DNA of 7,348 bases from an uncultured Micrococcales bacterium (GTDB lineage Bacteria; Actinomycetota; Actinomycetes; Actinomycetales; Microbacteriaceae). The notes below the pieces were generated by a model that saw nothing but the letters and a program-made list of their open reading frames with translations, was not told the DNA's origin and did not search any database. Each line of letters opens with the position of its first letter. Position 1 is the stretch's first letter. Of this stretch, positions 6,338 through 7,348 are shown one piece after another. Location: NCBI GenBank assembly GCA_913060985.1, contig CAJXTQ010000028.1, forward strand, positions 1-7,348, in the 5' to 3' direction. Both the position numbers and the translations under genes were made by a program.

Positions 6338-7291
6338 TTGAGCTCGGCTAGTAATTACGCCGTCTGGACCTCCGAACTGACTAAACAGTTCGGAGGTCAG
6401 ACAGCTGTAAACAAAATTAACCTGGCTGTTCCCAAAGGCAGCGTTTTCGGATTCTTAGGTCCAAACGGATCTGGAAAAACCACAACGATCAGAATGCTGC
6501 TTGGTTTGGCCGATGCAACAAGTGGCGAGATTGAACTCTTGGGCGAATCGATGCCTAAAGATGCCCAGCAAGCCCTTCCAAGAGTTGGAGCACTTGTCGA
6601 GGGACCAGCGTTCTATCCATACCTTTCTGGAAAAGTAAATCTCAGAAGGCTTGATTCAGCCTCCAAAACAGCTGACCCAAAGACTCGTGAACAGCGCATA
6701 GATAGGGCATTGGCAAAGGTTGGTCTTACCAATGCTGCAAACAAAAAAGTTCATAAGTATTCACTTGGAATGAAGCAACGACTGGGCATTGCCAATGCGC
6801 TTTTGCAGGAAAGAGATCTATTGGTTCTGGATGAGCCGACAAACGGACTCGACCCGCAAGGAACTCGAGAGGTGAGAAACCTCATACGGTCCCTTTCAAA
6901 GGACGGAACCACCATTTTGGTCTCCAGTCACCTTCTTAGCGAGATCGAGCAGCTTTGTTCACACGTGGCAGTCATGAGTGCAGGAAAAATCGTTGCCCAG
7001 GGTTCTTTGGAACAACTGCAGAGCGAAAACCAAACATTTTTGAAAATCGTCACTCCAGACGCGGATAAAACCCAGAAGGTTTTGAACGAGTTTGGTCTAG
7101 AACCTCAGCGCGAGACCAAGCATGGCTTGGAAATATTCGTTTGTGGTGTGGAGCATGGTTTTGATGGAGATCCAGTATTGAGAAAACTGCTTCGATCAAA
7201 GGTGAAGATAAAGTCCTTCGCCGTGGAGCAGGCAAGTTTAGAGGACAGGTTTGTTGACCTGACCGGAGAGGGATTCGATGTCGTCCAATAA
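6338..7291 (+). CDS. ABC transporter ATP-binding protein (BcrA/CcmA-type exporter)
   Basis: The 317-residue cytoplasmic ATPase powers an ABC-2 type exporter. Motifs: Walker A GPNGSGKT (41-48); a Q-loop region in which Glu88 replaces Gln (VEGPAFYPYLSG, 87-98), as in bacitracin/lantibiotic-resistance-type ATPases; signature YSLGMKQRLGIA (141-152, LSGGQ equivalent); Walker B LLVLDEP (161-167) with catalytic E166; D-loop NGLDP (169-173); and H-switch His198 in SSHLL. A C-terminal extension follows, typical of this class. The TTG start directly follows the upstream TAG with no gap, and both genes are in the same frame. No good ribosome binding site precedes it, so translation is probably coupled to the LolA-like gene by re-initiation. 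Codons 9-22 form a strong hairpin. It overlaps the next gene by 14 bases. The substrate is unknown. Confidence 0.93.
   Translation: MSSASNYAVWTSELTKQFGGQTAVNKINLAVPKGSVFGFLGPNGSGKTTTIRMLLGLADATSGEIELLGESMPKDAQQALPRVGALVEGPAFYPYLSGKVNLRRLDSASKTADPKTREQRIDRALAKVGLTNAANKKVHKYSLGMKQRLGIANALLQERDLLVLDEPTNGLDPQGTREVRNLIRSLSKDGTTILVSSHLLSEIEQLCSHVAVMSAGKIVAQGSLEQLQSENQTFLKIVTPDADKTQKVLNEFGLEPQRETKHGLEIFVCGVEHGFDGDPVLRKLLRSKVKIKSFAVEQASLEDRFVDLTGEGFDVVQ
6362..6402 (+). repeat. Long near-perfect inverted repeat (RNA hairpin) inside the start of the ABC ATPase gene
   Basis: GACCTCCGAACTG (6367-6379) is followed by the 6-base loop ACTAAA and then its exact reverse complement CAGTTCGGAGGTC (6386-6398). 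Beyond a single bulged G (6366), GTCT (6362-6365) also pairs with AGAC (6399-6402), giving 17 base pairs in all. The structure begins 24 bases after the TTG start and covers codons 9-22. No T run follows, so it does not look like an intrinsic terminator. Its role is unknown. Confidence 0.9.
7265..7271 (+). promoter_or_regulatory. Ribosome binding site of the downstream permease gene
   Basis: GGAGAGG lies six bases before ATG 7278, inside the last codons of the ABC ATPase. It supports ATG 7278 as the start of a further gene overlapping the ATPase by 14 bases. Confidence 0.75.
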
Positions 7292-7348
7292 TCGAATCGG
7301 CATGTCTCTGATTTGGTCAGAGTTATGGGTTTTGTTCCGCAGGTGGAG
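7278..7348 (+). CDS. Probable ABC-2 type permease, N-terminus only (cut by the window)
   Basis: The frame from ATG 7278 is open to the window edge and reads MSSNNRIGMSLIWSELWVLF followed by RRWR. Only about 23 residues are visible, too few to recognise the family directly. The start looks real: it has a good ribosome binding site at ideal spacing, and the gene overlaps the ATPase stop (7289-7291). An N-terminal cytoplasmic amphipathic segment of the form LIWSELWVLFRRW is usual for ABC-2 permeases, and an ATPase of this class needs a membrane partner. The assignment rests mainly on that context. Confidence 0.6.
   Translation, partial: MSSNNRIGMSLIWSELWVLFRRW

Noticed and set aside
6335..6340. 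Stop-codon read-through giving a fusion of the LolA-like protein and the ATPase
   Set aside because: The first protein is exported and the second is a cytoplasmic ATPase, so a fusion makes no topological sense.
6362..6402. The ATPase hairpin as an intrinsic terminator
   Set aside because: It lies inside codons 9-22 of an intact gene and has no following T run.

Overview
The window looks like chromosomal DNA from a compact, moderate-GC actinobacterium. A small-genome member of the Microbacteriaceae (freshwater Luna/Rhodoluna/Aquiluna type) is my best guess. The reasons are the protein flavour of the glycerol genes, the secreted LolA-like protein followed by an ABC exporter, heavy use of TTG starts, a probable leaderless gene, and very tight spacing. 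The taxonomic call is inference and was not tested against any database.

Layout. The left edge holds the 3' part of a tRNA-Lys(UUU) with an encoded CCA (1-55). Six bases later, on the opposite strand, ends a small lipoprotein gene with a DUF4864-like domain (592-62). A divergent intergenic region of about 140 bp separates it from glpK, glycerol kinase (743-2239, TTG start). glpK runs tail-to-tail into glpD, an FAD glycerol-3-phosphate dehydrogenase (3900-2236, TTG start behind a strong ribosome binding site), and the two genes share four bases at their stops. Divergent from glpD is a SorC-family regulator (3991-4962) with an apparently leaderless mRNA. A perfect 14-bp palindrome, TGCACATATGTGCA, lies between the two starts and touches the regulator's -10 box. 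The right third is a separate operon: a secreted LolA/RseB-like protein (5081-6337), an ABC ATPase (6338-7291) that begins at the base after the previous stop, and the first 23 codons of a probable ABC-2 permease (from 7278, cut by the window edge).

How the genes work together. GlpK phosphorylates glycerol to sn-glycerol-3-phosphate. GlpD oxidises it to dihydroxyacetone phosphate and feeds electrons to the quinone pool. The SorC protein probably senses a phosphorylated intermediate and controls glpD and itself through the palindrome. No glpF uptake gene is in the window. In the second operon, an exported acyl- or lipid-binding-type protein is coupled to an exporter whose substrate cannot be told from sequence.

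The strongest unexplained signal is a near-perfect RNA hairpin inside the first codons of the ABC ATPase gene (6362-6402). Next are the operator arrangement at glpD/sorC and a four-methionine ladder in the LolA-like protein. I see no mobile element, CRISPR array, phage gene or clear intrinsic terminator.
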